DNA from: Pararge aegeria
Taxonomy: Eukaryota; Arthropoda; Insecta; Lepidoptera; Nymphalidae
Assembly: GCF_905163445.1 (NCBI RefSeq)
Contig: NC_053201.1
Coordinates: forward strand, 9,496,001 to 9,560,000
DNA: 64,000 nt
Reading direction: 5' to 3'
Shown: piece after piece, positions 62,111 to 64,000 of the stretch
How positions within the stretch are numbered: the stretch's first letter is position 1
How the letters are laid out: each line of letters begins with the position of its first letter
Position numbers and translations under genes: made by a program
The notes under the pieces: generated by a model
The model's database searches: none
What the model was told of the DNA's origin: nothing
Seen by the model: the letters and a program-made list of their open reading frames with translations, nothing else

Positions 62111-62279
62111 GCAATATAAATATCACTTATTAAATATGTATCAAATAAATCTATCAACTTCCCTTATTGAACATATTCAGAGAGGCTAATGAAAAGTGGG
62201 AGTTGCTTAGACAGATAAGAAAGGTATAAAAGGCGACACATTTGGCGAATTTTTCACTGAACAATTATTCATTGTAAAG

Positions 62280-62485
62280 TCAACTGAGGATGCTTCGGTT
62301 TCGGAGCGAAACGTACGTAGAGGGTACATAGCTTAAGATCTGTTTGGTGTGGAGTATAAGGATTGAAGAAATTATAGATTACACCATACAGATTCTCCTG
62401 CTTTTCGCGGAGTACCTATAGCAAATTAAGCTTAATTTTCATAATATATCATGGAATTCCGCAAAGTAATGCCTGCTTCTATCCA
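62280..62485 (+). repeat. Repeat R, best preserved copy
   Basis: GGTTTCGGAGCGAAACGTAC, GATCTGTTTGGTGTGGAGTA, ACACCATACAGATTCTCCTG CTTTTCGCGGAGTA, GGAATTCCGCAAAGTAATGC CTGC. Confidence 0.6.
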
Positions 62486-62639
62486 ATATCCAATATCACT
62501 TGCGGTGAGGAAAATTATCCTGAGGAAACCTGTATGTCTAAGAGTTTTTATAACAAAAACATCGTGTTGTCTATCAATCCGCACTCGGCTAGTTAGGTGG
62601 ACGGCGGCCAGAACCCTTCTCATACTGCAAGGAGACCAT

Positions 62640-62800
62640 TGCAGGGTGATAACGTATCTCACAAGTCACAACAGGCTTGCGACAGGCGTAAATGCGGCGA
62701 TCATTGCTCTTAAACGACATTGTTGCGTAAAAAAAAGTACAAAAGTGACGTTTGACAACAAAGATTGCAAGATTGCAGTCGTGAGATCCGTAATCACCGT
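62640..62800. mobile_element. TIR element related to 2655-2760
   Basis: Ends GGTGATAACGTATCTCACAA and, inverted, TCGTGAGATCCGTAATCACC. Inner AAAAGTGACGTTTGACAACA AAGATTGCAAGATT matches the palindrome at 2655. Confidence 0.5.
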
Positions 62801-62815
62801 TCTGTGCCCTGTAAT

Positions 62816-63252
62816 CAGTGGCGTGCATAGAGGGTATGCACAGGGTATGCAGATGATATAAAATGAAGAAAACCTCCTGTACGAGTTATATAAACTTAAG
62901 GATAGGCATTGTAAGAGTTATAAAAGCCTACCCTTTAGTTTATTGTTTATAATTTTTTTATAAGTAAAATACAGGTTAATCTTACACGTGTGACGAGGTA
63001 AACAATATAAACAATACTGCATACACTTTGCACGCTATCACGTATGGCAAGTGGCGTGCATAGAGGGTATGCACAGGGTATACAGATGATATAAAATGAA
63101 GAAAATCTTCGATAAAAGTTATAAAATACTTAATAATAGGCATTGTAAGAGTTATGAAAACCTTACCCTTAAGTATTTATAACTCGTACTGGGGATTTTC
63201 TTCATTTTATATCAACTGCATACCCTGTGCATACCCTCTATGCACGCCACTG
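62816..63252. mobile_element. Composite hAT-type element (MITE within MITE plus captured flank)
   Basis: Outer ends CAGTGGCGTGCATAGAGG (62816) and CTCTATGCACGCCACTG (63252) are bounded by CCTGTAAT (62808-62815) and CCTGTAGT (63253-63260). Inside, after a half MITE, 62933-63050 copies the sequence that precedes the MITE at 15036. It is followed by that same MITE variant (TCTTCGATAAAAGTTATAAA ATA). Confidence 0.8.
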
Positions 63253-63344
63253 CCTGTAGTGTGTTAGTAGAGTGTTGATAATGATAAGTATATTATGTTA
63301 TATTATATTTATTTGTTTGCAGTAATAGTTAGAACCAGTGGTTA

Positions 63345-63590
63345 GAACTTCTGCTTCACTTTTGGAGGGCAGAGTTCGAATCCTGGGATTATGCGCCACT
63401 AACATTTCAAAGTTATGTGCGTTACAAGTAATTTAAATACAACTTGTAAACTTGTGTGAAACCTGCATGCCTGAGAGTTCTCCGTAATGATGTTCTCAAA
63501 GGCGTTTGGAGTCCTCCAATCCGCACTGGGCCAGCTTGGTGAACTACAGTCTAAAACTCTTCTAAATGTGGGAGACCGGTAAATTATAAA
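63345..63590 (+). repeat. SINE B copy
   Basis: AGTGGTTAGAACTTCTGCTT CACTTTTGG, AGAGTTCGAATCCTGGGATT, GAAACCTGCATGCCTGAGAG TTCTCC, CGCACTGGGCCAGC. Confidence 0.7.
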
Positions 63591-63899
63591 GAGGAAAGAT
63601 TTTTTTTGTTTTTTTGTTTGGACCCAATCGGCTCCTAAAGTACCGGACTGATTTTAACCATTTCTTCGCTAAAATAAAGCTAATCTATAATGAAGTAACG
63701 TTACAATAATTATATTTTTATACATAATATCTAAGCTGTAAAAATAAATGAAACAATATCTTAAAAATAGGTCTTTTAAATGCCACTTAAATGAGTGGTA
63801 ACTCCATCGAAAGTTGAACGTTTGATTACGTGAACTCAAAAAAAAACGCTCGTATTATTAATGATTCACTACACCGCACTAGGAGACTAAAAATTACAT

Positions 63900-64000
63900 G
63901 TACGTTTTTTTATTCCACTACAAGTTAGCCCTTGACTACAATTTCATCGGGTGGTAAGTGATGATGCAGTCTAAGATGGTAGCGGGCTAACCAGGCGTGT
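63900..64000 (-). repeat. SINE C, cut by window end
   Basis: CACTACAAGTTAGCCCTTGA CTAC and GATGATGCAGTCTAAGATGG TAGCGGGCTAACC. Confidence 0.65.

Noticed and set aside
62451..62861. 136-codon plus-strand ORF
   Set aside because: It crosses repeat R, a SINE B-like fragment, a TIR element and the start of a MITE, so it cannot be one gene.

Overview
This window is animal nuclear DNA, almost certainly lepidopteran (moth or butterfly). The base composition is strongly AT-rich. Coding sequence is confined to short exons with GT-AG introns. Most of the window is built from nested tRNA-derived SINEs, truncated LINE 3' ends (RTE-like and CR1/Jockey-like), Helitron-like elements whose 3' ends read like CGCGGGCAACAGCTAGT, and palindromic DNA-transposon derivatives. 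Nothing prokaryotic was seen: no operons, no CRISPR array, no rRNA. No species is assigned; the order-level call rests on recall of repeat families typical of Lepidoptera.

The main result is a pair of tandem paralogous protein genes, both on the minus strand, that are invisible to long-ORF searches because every coding exon is 75-252 bp. Gene 1 has coding exons 22573-22487, 20864-20778, 20050-19799, 18601-18469 and 17601-17465 (231 aa). Gene 2 has coding exons 43602-43528, 39341-39255, 38000-37749, 36693-36561 and 34704-34502 (249 aa). Exons 2, 3 and 4 have identical lengths in the two genes (87, 252 and 133 bp), the same intron phases, and proteins that align without gaps (about 55 percent identical in exon 3 by hand count). 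Both proteins look like four-pass membrane proteins with one large loop between segments 1 and 2 carrying two conserved cysteines. The cytosolic tails are unrelated, and only gene 2 carries a PPxY motif (PPSY). I do not recognise the family with certainty. The layout recalls LAPTM or MARVEL-like four-pass proteins. Each first coding exon is preceded by a splice acceptor, so each gene should have an upstream non-coding exon; candidates lie at 23962-24150 and 50540-50705.

Layout: 0-17 kb is a repeat field, with a 1.6-kb hAT-type element inside a SINE (524-2147), a four-copy minisatellite of about 200 bp (6463-7262), and one weak small transmembrane ORF (11700-11849). 17.4-24.2 kb is gene 1. 24.2-34.3 kb is intergenic repeat and AT-rich DNA. 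34.3-50.7 kb is gene 2, its large introns filled with SINEs, an RTE fragment and a 576-bp TIR element that split a SINE. 50.7-64 kb is intergenic repeat DNA with a composite palindromic element at 62816-63252. Repeat boundaries are by-eye estimates, good to roughly 5-20 bases unless a target-site duplication is given.
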